A DNA stretch of 56,773 bases, taken from assembly GCA_020832665.1 (NCBI GenBank), contig JAFIEG010000022.1, positions 1 through 56,773 of the forward strand. The letters run 5' to 3'. A program made the position numbers and the translations under genes. Positions 29,484-37,298 of the stretch are shown in pieces; position 1 is the stretch's first letter; every line of letters starts with the position of its first letter. The notes under the pieces were generated by a model. The model saw only the letters and a program-made list of their open reading frames with translations. It searched no databases and was not told where the DNA came from. The DNA is from Pararhodobacter sp. GTDB taxonomy: Bacteria > Pseudomonadota > Alphaproteobacteria > Rhodobacterales > Rhodobacteraceae.

Positions 29484-29505
29484 CTATACCGTCCAGACGG
29501 TTTAG
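29484..29505. promoter_or_regulatory. Palindromic operator between efflux operon and tetR
   Basis: A 22-bp inverted repeat has 10-bp arms with one mismatch around a CA centre. The core is ACCGTC-CA-GACGGT, a perfect palindrome. It ends 3 bp before the first ATG and 18 bp before the preferred start of the TetR gene, and lies in the divergent promoter region. Such palindromes are typical TetR/AcrR sites. Confidence 0.75.
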
Positions 29506-29523
29506 TCAATGCGCAGGATTCGC

Positions 29524-30090
29524 ATGCCTCCCACACGCCTGCCCCGCCAACCCGCCGACACAAGGCGCCGCCTGCTTGAAGCAGCCGAAACGCTGGCTCG
29601 GCGGGTGGGTCCGGGCAATTTGTCGCTCGATGCCGTCGCGGCCGAGGCTCGCGTGTCGAAAGGCGGGCTGCTCTATCACTTCCCCTCAAAGGCAAAGTTG
29701 CTTGAGGCGCTGGTCGAACATCATTTGACCGGGCTCGACGCGGCGCTGCGCTCAAAGGAGGTCATCGCCCGGCCCAATGCCGCGATTACCGCCTATCTGG
29801 ACCATTTCCTGCAAGATTTCGTGCGCCATAAACCGCCCGCGACCGGCCTGCTTGCGGCGCTTGCGGAAAACCCCCGGCTTCTTGATCCGGTCCGCGAATG
29901 GGAGCGCAATTTCTTCGAGCGAATCCGGGCCGATGCCAGCGACCCGAATTTCGCTACCATCGCCTTTCTGGCGATCCACGCCTTGCGGGCAATGAAGATG
30001 CTGGAAACCGAGGTGCTGGACGATGCCGAAGTCGAGGCGCTGATCGCCTGGCTGAGCCGCGAACTGCAAGATCGCGGGGTCAATGCCTGA
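29524..30090 (+). CDS. TetR/AcrR-family repressor, probable regulator of the RND operon
   Basis: This 188-residue regulator has an N-terminal HTH (RRRLLEAAETLARRVG, VAAEARVSKGGLLYHFPSK) typical of TetR proteins. The C-terminal ligand domain is of the TetR_C type with AALAENPRLLDPVREW. It is divergent from the adaptor/pump pair and sits next to a near-perfect palindrome. It probably represses the pump and itself, with release by a toxic ligand. The ATG at 29524 has an AGGA ribosome site; the upstream ATG at 29509 has none obvious. Confidence 0.85.
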   Translation: MPPTRLPRQPADTRRRLLEAAETLARRVGPGNLSLDAVAAEARVSKGGLLYHFPSKAKLLEALVEHHLTGLDAALRSKEVIARPNAAITAYLDHFLQDFVRHKPPATGLLAALAENPRLLDPVREWERNFFERIRADASDPNFATIAFLAIHALRAMKMLETEVLDDAEVEALIAWLSRELQDRGVNA

Positions 30091-30247
30091 CCGAACGCAT
30101 GCCGGTTCGGGCACTTGTCGTCAAACAACAAGGCCCGCCGGGTCATGCCCGCTGGGCGGGAATGCGTCCTGCCCGATCGCACTGTTCATGCTGAAGGGCG
30201 AGATCTTCTTTCACACCGGGCTGGGCGGCGCGGGCATTGCCACCATG

Positions 30248-31191
30248 TCAAACGCCTGAATTCAGGTTGCGCCCCTGCCCGGCCAACGGGGCACGGATAC
30301 CTGTTGCATAGGGGGCATTGGGGGGAAAAAGCAGATCGGTCTCGGCGGCAACCCAGGCGCGGCCCCGGAACGTGGGGTTGATACCCTTTTCCTTGCCCGC
30401 CACATAATGCAGCCTGTAGCTGCTGCCGATGATGCTTTGCTGCACCCACTCATCGCCGGCGGCAAGCTGCCCGTCAGCGGCCATACACGCCAACAGGGCC
30501 GAAGTGCCCGTGCCGCAGGGCGAGCGGTCATAGCTGCCGCCGGGACAAAGCACGAAGTTGCGCGAATCGGCGGTGTCGGAAGGGCCAAGCAGAACGATGT
30601 GGTCTATCCATGCGCCATCTGCGCCGGTCCAGCCCTGTGCCTCCAGCGCGGCACGGATGCGCAATGCGGCATCGTTCAACCGCGCGACATTGGCGAATTC
30701 AAGCGCGCAGGGCAGATCGCGCGTGTTGAAAAACCAGTTGCCGCCCCATGCGATGTCACCCATGACCGACCCGATCCCTGCAACCTCGATGGTCACATCC
30801 TTGTGCAGCCCGTAACTTTCGACATTGATGACGCTGGCCTCGTGATCCGAATGCAATTCGACCGTCACCACCCCAACCGGTGTTTCCAGCCTGTGAACCC
30901 CGGGCCCGATCCGACCCAGATGCGCCAGTGTGATGGCCGTGCCGATGGACGCATGGCCGCACATGCCCAGGTTTTCCAAGGTGTTGAAATAGATCACGCC
31001 CGCGGCACAGTCCGGTTGCGCGGGCGGGACAAGCAATGCGGCAACCAGCGCCTCTGACCCGCGTGGCTCTCGCGCGACCGAGTTGCGAAATGCGCTGTGC
31101 GCGCGGCCACACTGCCGGCGCCCAGATCCGGCCCGCCCGATACGATAACACGCGTGGGTTCGCCTTCGGTATGGCTGTCGATCACGCGCAT
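30248..31191 (-). pseudogene. Proline racemase family (4-hydroxyproline epimerase type), frameshifted
   Basis: The expected start MRVIDSHTEGEPTRVIV is at 31191, but that frame runs into unrelated sequence. The rest (REPRGSEALVAALL to the end) continues in another frame. The switch falls at about 31090-31130 and also skips roughly 8-10 expected residues, so it is a deletion with a frameshift. Both catalytic cysteines remain: NLGMCGHASIG and DRSPCGTGTSA. The Cys/Cys pair would indicate an epimerase rather than the dehydratase. The start overlaps the preceding DapA-family fragment. A sequencing error is possible but would not explain the missing residues. Confidence 0.75.
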
Positions 31192-31628
31192 CGCAGGTTC
31201 TGCTCCAGCCGGTTCCCCCAATCCGCATACCAGCGGCGGAACAGGTCGAGCCGCGCTTCGGCAAAGCTGCGCTGGCTGGGGCTGAGCTGGTCGCTCGGGT
31301 TGATGTTGCGCGCGTATTCCTGCTCGCCCAGCACTGTCAGCAGATGCTTGTAATACAGCACCAGATCGTCGCCCTCGTCAAATGACGACACGACGCAAAT
31401 CGCCTGATCGAGTTCCTGCGCACGCAGCCGGGCCTGCGCATTTCCGGCAGTGGCCTTGCGCGACAGATCGACCAGATGCAGCACCTCGCGCGGCAACACA
31501 TTGCCAATGCCGGTAATGGAGCCGCGCGCGCCGTAATTGACGAAACCATCAACCACCATCGTATCAACGCCGACCTTCAGCGTGATGCCGTCATCCTGGC
31601 TGGTGATGAATTCCGACGTATAGCGCAA
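31182..31628 (-). pseudogene. DapA (dihydrodipicolinate synthase) family, C-terminal fragment
   Basis: The 148 readable residues match only the C-terminal part of a DapA-family enzyme (LKVGVDTMVVDGFVNYGARG, ITGIGNVLPREVLHLVDL). The first half of the TIM barrel, including the Schiff-base lysine strand, is absent. The sequence upstream of 31628 is not similar. In hydroxyproline clusters, such enzymes deaminate 1-pyrroline-4-hydroxy-2-carboxylate. Its stop overlaps the racemase start, so the two were once an operon. This copy cannot be functional. Confidence 0.75.
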
Positions 31629-31693
31629 ACCGGCGCGGCATGGGCCGCATGTGCGACAGCGCTGGCGGTGTTGCGCGCCCCCTGTGCCCTCTA

Positions 31694-31835
31694 TCAGCCA
31701 AGCGGGCTGCCCTGCTGGTCAAAGCCAGGATCGACCGACGCCTTGAGCACCGGGTTCAGACGGTCACCGATTTCCCTCAGCGTTGCCGGTCATCACCAAA
31801 TCGCGCATCGTGAGGCGGGCGCATGTTGACACGCC
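31694..31835 (-). pseudogene. Remnant of an unidentified C-terminus
   Basis: A short minus-strand stretch reads LREIGDRLNPVLKASVDPG, ending in a stop after GSPLG. A compatible upstream piece (LTMRDLVMTGNA) lies in a different frame. It looks like the frameshifted end of a lost gene between the MetE-like gene and the DapA fragment. I do not recognise the family. The surrounding 31629-31892 region contains no intact gene. Confidence 0.35.
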
Positions 31836-31892
31836 CTTGTCTGTCGTCGTGATCGCCTCTGGGCGGCGGTCAGATCGCCAAAGCCCTTCCTG

Positions 31893-32924
31893 TCAACCCG
31901 ATGCCGTCAGCTCCTGGCGCACGATGCGGGCGCCGTCGGCCATTGCCTTCATCTTGCCGAAAGCCACATCGCGCGGCAGATACTTCAGCCCGCAATCGGG
32001 GGCGACAATCACCTTGTCGGCATCCACATGCGGCAGCGCACGACGGATGCGCGCGGCGATGGTTTCGGAGCTTTCGACCTGCGGGTCGGACAGATCAAGC
32101 ACGCCCAGGATGATCGTCTTGCCGCGCAATTCCTCCAGCACCGAGGTATCGAGATTGGATTGCGCGGTCTCGATGCTGATCTGCTTGCACGAGCAGTTCC
32201 TGAGCTGCGGCAGGAAGGAATAGCCCTCGGGCCGTTCATGGATGATCGCCGCGTAGCCAAAGCAGATATGAACCGCCGTCGTGCCCTGCACACCATCAAG
32301 GGCGGTGTTGAGCGCATCCAGCCCGTATTCCTCGGCCGCCTCGGGGCGGGCCTGCATGTAGGGCTCGTCGATCTGCACCACATCGGCGCCGGCGGCGAAC
32401 AGGTCCTCGATCTCCTCGCGCACGGCGCGGGCATAATCCATCGCCGCCTCGGCGAGCGTGGGATAATAGTCGTTCTGCGCCTGCTGGCTCATGGTGAAGG
32501 GGCCGGGCACGGTGATCTTGACCATCCGGTCGGTGTGGGCGCGCAGGAACTTCATGTCCTCGACCTCGACGGCATGCCGGCGCCGTATCGGCCCGACGAT
32601 GCGCGGCACGGGGTTGGGGTGGCCCGAGCGGTCGAGTGCGGTGCCGGGGTTGTCGATATCCACACCGTCAAGCGCGGTGGCGAAGCGGTTGGAATAGCTC
32701 TCGCGCCGGATCTCGCCATCGGTGATGATGTCGAGCCCGGCCTCTTCCTGCGCGCGGATGGCCAGAAGCGTGGCGTCGTCCTGTGCCTCGGCAAGCCAGG
32801 GTTCGGGGATGCGCCACAATTCCTGCGCGCGGGTGCGCGGCGGAAAGCGCCCGGCCAGTTTTTCGCGGTCGATCAGCCAGTCGGGCTGGCAGTAGCTGCC
32901 GACGAGGGATGTGGGAAGAAGCAT
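31893..32924 (-). CDS. Stand-alone MetE-core zinc methyltransferase
   Basis: The 343-residue protein corresponds to the catalytic half of cobalamin-independent methionine synthase. The zinc ligands are conserved: H219 and C221 in VHICFGY, E252 in SIETAQS and C311 in APDCGLKYLP. The QIDEPYM strand is present. The N-terminal folate-cap half of MetE is absent, as in 'core-MetE' proteins that use other methyl donors. A strong AGGAGGT site precedes the ATG at 32924. It sits between a decayed hydroxyproline locus and an amidohydrolase gene, so a role in a catabolic demethylation is possible but unproven. Confidence 0.82.
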   Translation of the reverse strand: MLLPTSLVGSYCQPDWLIDREKLAGRFPPRTRAQELWRIPEPWLAEAQDDATLLAIRAQEEAGLDIITDGEIRRESYSNRFATALDGVDIDNPGTALDRSGHPNPVPRIVGPIRRRHAVEVEDMKFLRAHTDRMVKITVPGPFTMSQQAQNDYYPTLAEAAMDYARAVREEIEDLFAAGADVVQIDEPYMQARPEAAEEYGLDALNTALDGVQGTTAVHICFGYAAIIHERPEGYSFLPQLRNCSCKQISIETAQSNLDTSVLEELRGKTIILGVLDLSDPQVESSETIAARIRRALPHVDADKVIVAPDCGLKYLPRDVAFGKMKAMADGARIVRQELTASG

Positions 32925-33029
32925 TGAGACCTCCTGTTTGCGGTGCATTGTGCGGATGCACGCTGCGCGTGGTGTAGCATTGATGCGCGCAGCGCCGGCG
33001 CGGCCCGGAATGACGCCCGCTGATGTGGT

Positions 33030-34541
33030 TTAACCGAAATAGTCGCGCGCCACACCCGCGGTGTCGAACAGATAGTCGCGGCTGGCGGTCAGCTCGCCGC
33101 GCAGCCGGTCGAGATCGACGCCCTGCAGCGCACCGCGCCACTTGCGCACCCGGCCCGCCACCAGCACCGTCTCGACATTCGAGCGGTCCATCAGCGTGAC
33201 CACTGCGCCGGGGACGTTGTTGAGCGGCGAGACATTCACCGCCGTCGCATCCAGCAAGATGATGTCGGCTTGCTTGCCCGGGGTCAACGTGCCGGTGCGA
33301 TCGAGCAGGCCCAGCCCCTCGGCGCCACCTACCGTCGCCGCGTGCAGCGCGTCGCGCGAGGTCAGCAGGCGCGGATATTCCTCGCCCGCCAGCGCCTTTT
33401 CATTGGCGAACATGCGCTGCAGCGTCATGTAGCTGCGCATCTGGGTGAACATCTCGGCGCACATCGTGCATTCGACATCCGAGGAAAGCGACACGCTCAT
33501 GCCCAGATCGAGCGCAGCCTGGATGGGCGGGGTGCCGTGGCGCATCTGCATCTCGATCGGCACGGCAAGCGAGACATGCGCCCCGGCCTCGGCCGCACGG
33601 CGCCAGGCCATGTCGCTCATGCCGGTCATGTGGATGAAGATGTTGTCAGGCCCGAACGCCCCGGCCCGGGCCAGTTCGTCGAAGATCGGCGCCATGCCGA
33701 AGGTGCCCACCACATGCAGCGCGATGCGCAGGCCCAGATCTCGCCCGATCCGCCAGGCATCCTCGTAGCCCGGCAGATAGATTTCGCCGCCCATCACCAT
33801 CGTCACCAGCCCGTCATCCGAGGCGAAATGCTCGTTGCGAATGCGCTCGGCGTCGCCCGGATAGCGGGCATCGTCGCCCCAGCCCTCGAAATAGCCGAAG
33901 ACCGCGCGCCGCCCGGCATCGCGCAGGGCCTGGATGGCGGCATCGGAATGTTCGGGCGAGTGGTGAATCTGGCTGACATCCATCACCGTGGTCACGCCCG
34001 CATCGATCTGCGAGAGCGAGCCGAAAAGCTCGCTGATATAGACATCCTCGGGCCGGTAGACCATCGAGAGCTGTTGCAGGATGGTGTCGAAATAGTTCAC
34101 CTCGTTCTCCGGGCGGCCATCATCGACAAGAATGCCATCGGCAAGGAAGCTGCGCAGCGCGGTTTCGAACTGGTGCAGATGCGTATCGACGAACCCGGGC
34201 ATCACGATGCGGCCCGCGGCGTCGATCACCGCCGCATCGGGGGCGTCGATATCGGCGGCCACCTCGACGATGCGCGCGCCTTCAAGCAGCACATCGCCGG
34301 GGGCGAAATCGCCCACCTCGCGGTCCATCGAGAGCACATAGCCGCCCTTGATGAGCGTGCGCCGCCCGCTCTCGCCGATCCCCTGGGGCAGTTCCGCCGC
34401 CTGGGCGGCGGCGCCACTCGTGCCCGCCACAGTCCCCAGACCGATCGCGGCACCGGCACCGGCGCTCGCCTTCAGAAAATCGCGGCGTGATGCACCCTGC
34501 CCCGCCTGGGCTCTGGCGGCTTCTTCGCAAAGCTTGCACAT
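33030..34541 (-). CDS. Tat-exported amidohydrolase (TrzA/AtzA/SsnA-like)
   Basis: The 503-residue enzyme starts with a twin-arginine signal (SRRDFLKASAGAGAAIGLG), so it is probably periplasmic. The n-region is long and contains CKLC at residues 2-5. The amidohydrolase metal motif is PGFVDTHLHQFETALRSF, with later HVVGTFG and HMTGMSD histidines and SLSSDVECTM near the catalytic Asp. Relatives hydrolyse C-Cl, C-N or amide bonds of ring compounds. The substrate is unknown. A 16-bp motif lies 39 bp upstream, shared with the neighbouring dioxygenase promoter. Confidence 0.8.
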   Translation of the reverse strand: MCKLCEEAARAQAGQGASRRDFLKASAGAGAAIGLGTVAGTSGAAAQAAELPQGIGESGRRTLIKGGYVLSMDREVGDFAPGDVLLEGARIVEVAADIDAPDAAVIDAAGRIVMPGFVDTHLHQFETALRSFLADGILVDDGRPENEVNYFDTILQQLSMVYRPEDVYISELFGSLSQIDAGVTTVMDVSQIHHSPEHSDAAIQALRDAGRRAVFGYFEGWGDDARYPGDAERIRNEHFASDDGLVTMVMGGEIYLPGYEDAWRIGRDLGLRIALHVVGTFGMAPIFDELARAGAFGPDNIFIHMTGMSDMAWRRAAEAGAHVSLAVPIEMQMRHGTPPIQAALDLGMSVSLSSDVECTMCAEMFTQMRSYMTLQRMFANEKALAGEEYPRLLTSRDALHAATVGGAEGLGLLDRTGTLTPGKQADIILLDATAVNVSPLNNVPGAVVTLMDRSNVETVLVAGRVRKWRGALQGVDLDRLRGELTASRDYLFDTAGVARDYFG

Positions 34542-34579
34542 GTCTTGTCCTCCTCCTTGCCCTCCTGCAATTTCGTATT

Positions 34580-34595
34580 GCGAAAATTCATGCGC
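34580..34595. promoter_or_regulatory. Candidate IclR site upstream of the amidohydrolase gene
   Basis: The 16-mer GCGAAAATTCATGCGC matches the 16-mer at 36436-36451 at 13 of 16 positions. It overlaps a TTTCG-N5-CGAAA inverted repeat at 34571-34585. It lies in the promoter of the Tat-amidohydrolase gene (start at 34541). Confidence 0.45.
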
Positions 34596-34653
34596 ATCCT
34601 ATTCCGGCCAAGTGTGAGAAGCGGCGGCGGCGCCTTCCACCGCGGCGTGGAGT

Positions 34654-35490
34654 TCAGCGGCCGGTGAGAATTGAGGTCAGAACGGGGTAGCGGGTGACGG
34701 CCTCGCCGATACGGCTGGCCGCCAGGCGCAACTCGTGCAGGCGCTCATTCACCATCTTCTCGGGTGTCGTCAGACCGGAGTAACCCGAGGAATTGAGCGC
34801 GGCGACCGTGTTTCCGTCTGGCCCGCGCACCGGCACCGCAAGCGCCGTGATCCCGTAATCGAGCTGATCCACCGCCGTGGCATAACCTTGCCGGCGCACT
34901 TCTTCGATGATGTCGCGCAGCGCCTCGACCGACGTCACCGTAAGCGCGGTGAGCGCCTGTGGCTCGACGGTGGCAAAGTAGGATTCGAGCCTGACCTCAT
35001 CGAGCCCGGCGAGCAGGACACGGCCCATCGATGTTGCATGCGCAGGATAGCGCGCACCCACCACGGCGCTGGCGCGGCGCGCGCGCTGGCGCGAGTGATG
35101 CGCGATATAGATCACGTCATGCACGTCGAGCGTGGCAACCGAGGCCGCATCGCCGAAAGTTTCCACCAGATGCCGCAATTCGGGCAGCATCAGCTCGTCG
35201 ATCCGGGCAGCGAAATAGAAGGCCGAGCCAAGCCCCATCACCTTGGGCTGCAGATGAAAGCGCTTGCCCGACTGCCCGACATAGCCAAGCGCCTCGAGCG
35301 TGATCAGGCTGCGGCGCACGGCCGCGGGCGAGGCCTTTACGCGCCGCGCGATCTCGCTCAGCGTCATCTCGGGATGTGCGTTGTCAAACGCCTCGAGCAC
35401 GGCAAGCCCCTTGGCCAACGCCTCGACGAATTCGGGGGGGCGGTTGGAAGAATCGATCACAGGGCCGGCTGTCGCCTCCATCGCGCTCAC
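34654..35490 (-). CDS. IclR-family transcriptional regulator (PcaR/PobR-like)
   Basis: The 278-residue regulator has an N-terminal winged helix (LSEIARRVKASPAAVRRSLITLEALGY is read here as two helices). It is followed by an IclR effector domain with ASVATLDVHDVIYIAH and a conserved ATSMGRVLLAGL segment. The PcaR/PobR/PcaU subgroup regulates aromatic acid catabolism and senses pathway intermediates. Its start overlaps the dioxygenase stop (ATGA), so it is co-transcribed with that enzyme. It probably controls the island around it. Confidence 0.88.
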   Translation of the reverse strand: MSAMEATAGPVIDSSNRPPEFVEALAKGLAVLEAFDNAHPEMTLSEIARRVKASPAAVRRSLITLEALGYVGQSGKRFHLQPKVMGLGSAFYFAARIDELMLPELRHLVETFGDAASVATLDVHDVIYIAHHSRQRARRASAVVGARYPAHATSMGRVLLAGLDEVRLESYFATVEPQALTALTVTSVEALRDIIEEVRRQGYATAVDQLDYGITALAVPVRGPDGNTVAALNSSGYSGLTTPEKMVNERLHELRLAASRIGEAVTRYPVLTSILTGR

Positions 35491-36350
35491 CCCTCGGGGG
35501 CCAGAACGAAGTCGAAATGAACCTTCGCATCGGGCCGGCGTTCGAGGGTGAAATCGAACTCTTCACCTTTCTTGACAGGCGCCAGCCTGGTGATCAACGA
35601 CCTCCGCACACCGAAAACCGCGTCATTGTCGATATATTCGGTATTCTCGAAGAACAGTTCGGTGGTGATCGATCGCATCCCCGCGGCGCGAATGATGAAA
35701 TGCAGATGCGCCGCGCGCCAGGCGTGCCGGTCGCCCGCGCGCAGCAGATCGCCTACCGGGCCGTCATAAGGCACGGTATAGGGCTTGGGCAGCACAGTGG
35801 TGTAGTAGTAGCGCCCCTGCTCGTCGGTGGTGAGCTTTCCGCGCAGGTCGTACTTGTCCTGGCCGCGCTCCTGTTCCTGAATCGGATAGGTGCCCGTGCT
35901 GTCAGCCTGCCAAGTATCGACAATGGCACCCGGCAATGGATTGCTCAGCGAGTCGCGCACGATGCCGTGCACCAGCACCGACACCCCCTCGCGCCCCTCG
36001 GCCAGATCGGCGCCCAGCGCCTTCTCAGGTGCGTCGTCCAGATAGAAAGGCCCCAGATTCGAGCCTTCGGTGGCGCCGCCGCGCGTGTTGATCATGTCCA
36101 CCAGCGCCGACCAGCCCAGAACATCCGAGAGCAGGATGAACTCGTGCCGCTCGGGCGTGGAGATCTTGCCGCAATCATAGAGGAAGTTGAGGATCGTCAT
36201 CCACTCGTCATGGGTGAGATTCACTTCGCGCGTGTAGTCGTGCAGATGCTCGATGAAGGTTTCCAGCAGAAACCTGAAGCGGCTTCCCTCCTCGGTGTTG
36301 AACGACTCCTTCACCGCGTCGGTGAGCGTGAACTGGTTGATATCCTTCAT
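35487..36350 (-). CDS. Intradiol ring-cleavage dioxygenase (catechol/hydroxyquinol 1,2-dioxygenase type)
   Basis: The 287-residue non-heme Fe(III) enzyme cleaves an aromatic ring between two adjacent hydroxyls. An N-terminal dimerisation domain (residues 1-95) precedes the beta-sandwich catalytic domain. Probable iron ligands are Y155 (GTYPIQ), Y191 (KPYTVP), H215 and H217 (AAHLHF). The EGSNLGPFYLDDAP strand is typical of the hydroxyquinol-type group. Catechol, hydroxyquinol or a related polyphenol may be the substrate. It is the first gene of the left arm, divergent from the citryl-CoA lyase gene. Confidence 0.9.
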   Translation of the reverse strand: MKDINQFTLTDAVKESFNTEEGSRFRFLLETFIEHLHDYTREVNLTHDEWMTILNFLYDCGKISTPERHEFILLSDVLGWSALVDMINTRGGATEGSNLGPFYLDDAPEKALGADLAEGREGVSVLVHGIVRDSLSNPLPGAIVDTWQADSTGTYPIQEQERGQDKYDLRGKLTTDEQGRYYYTTVLPKPYTVPYDGPVGDLLRAGDRHAWRAAHLHFIIRAAGMRSITTELFFENTEYIDNDAVFGVRRSLITRLAPVKKGEEFDFTLERRPDAKVHFDFVLAPEG

Positions 36351-36435
36351 GAGCGCCTCCCTGCCGCTGTTCCCGGACGGACCGGGCCGAGATTTCGGTT
36401 GACGGCACGATAGGACAGGGACTATTTTCCGACAA

Positions 36436-36451
36436 GCGAAAAGTTATTCGC
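36436..36451. promoter_or_regulatory. Candidate IclR operator in the divergent promoter
   Basis: GCGAA-N6-TTCGC forms a 16-bp inverted repeat. AGCGAAAA also recurs at 36435-36442 and 36454-36461, spaced 19 bp. The element lies in the 131-bp gap between the dioxygenase and citryl-CoA lyase genes and is the best candidate operator for the IclR protein encoded here. Confidence 0.5.
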
Positions 36452-36481
36452 ACAGCGAAAAATGATGCGGGGCAAGGAACG

Positions 36482-37288
36482 ATGCGAATTGGCAAACAGG
36501 ATCAACCATATACGGCCATTGCGACGTCGGATGCCGAGAGCATCACTGTACGCGGCCACGATCTGTGCGACGAACTGATCGGCAGAATCGATTTTTCCGA
36601 TTATCTGTGGCTGCTGGTGATGGGTGAAAAGCCCGCCCCCCGACAGCGCGCGATGCTCGATGCCTGCCTGGTGGCCATTGCCGAACACGGGCTGGTGCCC
36701 AGCGTGCAGGCCGCTCGCATGACCCTGGCCGCCGCACCCGAGGCATGGCAGGGCGCGATGGCGGCGGGCATTCTGGGCATGGGCACCGTCGTTGCCGGCT
36801 CGACCGAAGTTGCCGGGCGCTATCTGGACGAAATCCGCCAGGCGGCCGATGCCGATGGCGGCAACGACAGAGCCGCGGTCATCGCCAGCCTGAAGGCGCT
36901 CAAGGCGCGCAAGGCCAAGGTGCCCGGCCTTGGCCACCCGCAGCATTCCGCCGGCGACCCGCGCGCCAACCGGCTGATGGAACTGGCCGACGAACACGGT
37001 GTCTCGGCCCGTTATGTGGGCATCCTGCGCATGTTGGGCGAGCATGCGCCCGAAATCATGGGGCGGGCCCTGCCGATCAATGTCTCGGGGGCGATTCCGG
37101 CGCTGATGCTCGATGCCGGCTGGTCGGTCGATGCGCTCAAGGCGGTGCCGCTGGTGGCGCGATCGGCCGGGCTTGCGGCGCATCTGCTTGAGGAAACCCA
37201 GCGCTCGATCGGTTTCATCCTGTCCCACCACGCCGATCAGGCGATCAGTTATGATGGCGCGAACGCTGCGCCACGCACGGGCAAGTGA
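36482..37288 (+). CDS. Citryl-CoA lyase-like protein (citrate synthase superfamily)
   Basis: The 268-residue protein is a short citrate-synthase-fold enzyme. VPGLGHPQHSAGDPRANRL is the CoA/His-containing motif typical of citryl-CoA lyases, with NVSGAIPALMLDAGW supplying the C-terminal region near the catalytic Asp. Full-length citrate synthases are about 430 residues, so this is the minimal lyase form. Such enzymes cleave a 3-hydroxyacyl-CoA such as citryl-CoA to acetyl-CoA and an oxoacid. It is first in a plus-strand operon with a CoA-transferase 10 bp downstream, which could provide the CoA ester. Confidence 0.85.
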   Translation: MRIGKQDQPYTAIATSDAESITVRGHDLCDELIGRIDFSDYLWLLVMGEKPAPRQRAMLDACLVAIAEHGLVPSVQAARMTLAAAPEAWQGAMAAGILGMGTVVAGSTEVAGRYLDEIRQAADADGGNDRAAVIASLKALKARKAKVPGLGHPQHSAGDPRANRLMELADEHGVSARYVGILRMLGEHAPEIMGRALPINVSGAIPALMLDAGWSVDALKAVPLVARSAGLAAHLLEETQRSIGFILSHHADQAISYDGANAAPRTGK

Positions 37289-37298
37289 GGCGCGCGAG

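Noticed and set aside
30111-30259. Plus-strand open stretch ending GLGGAGIATMSNA
   Set aside because: It could be a gene remnant after the TetR gene, but no family was recognised and it overlaps the racemase pseudogene end.
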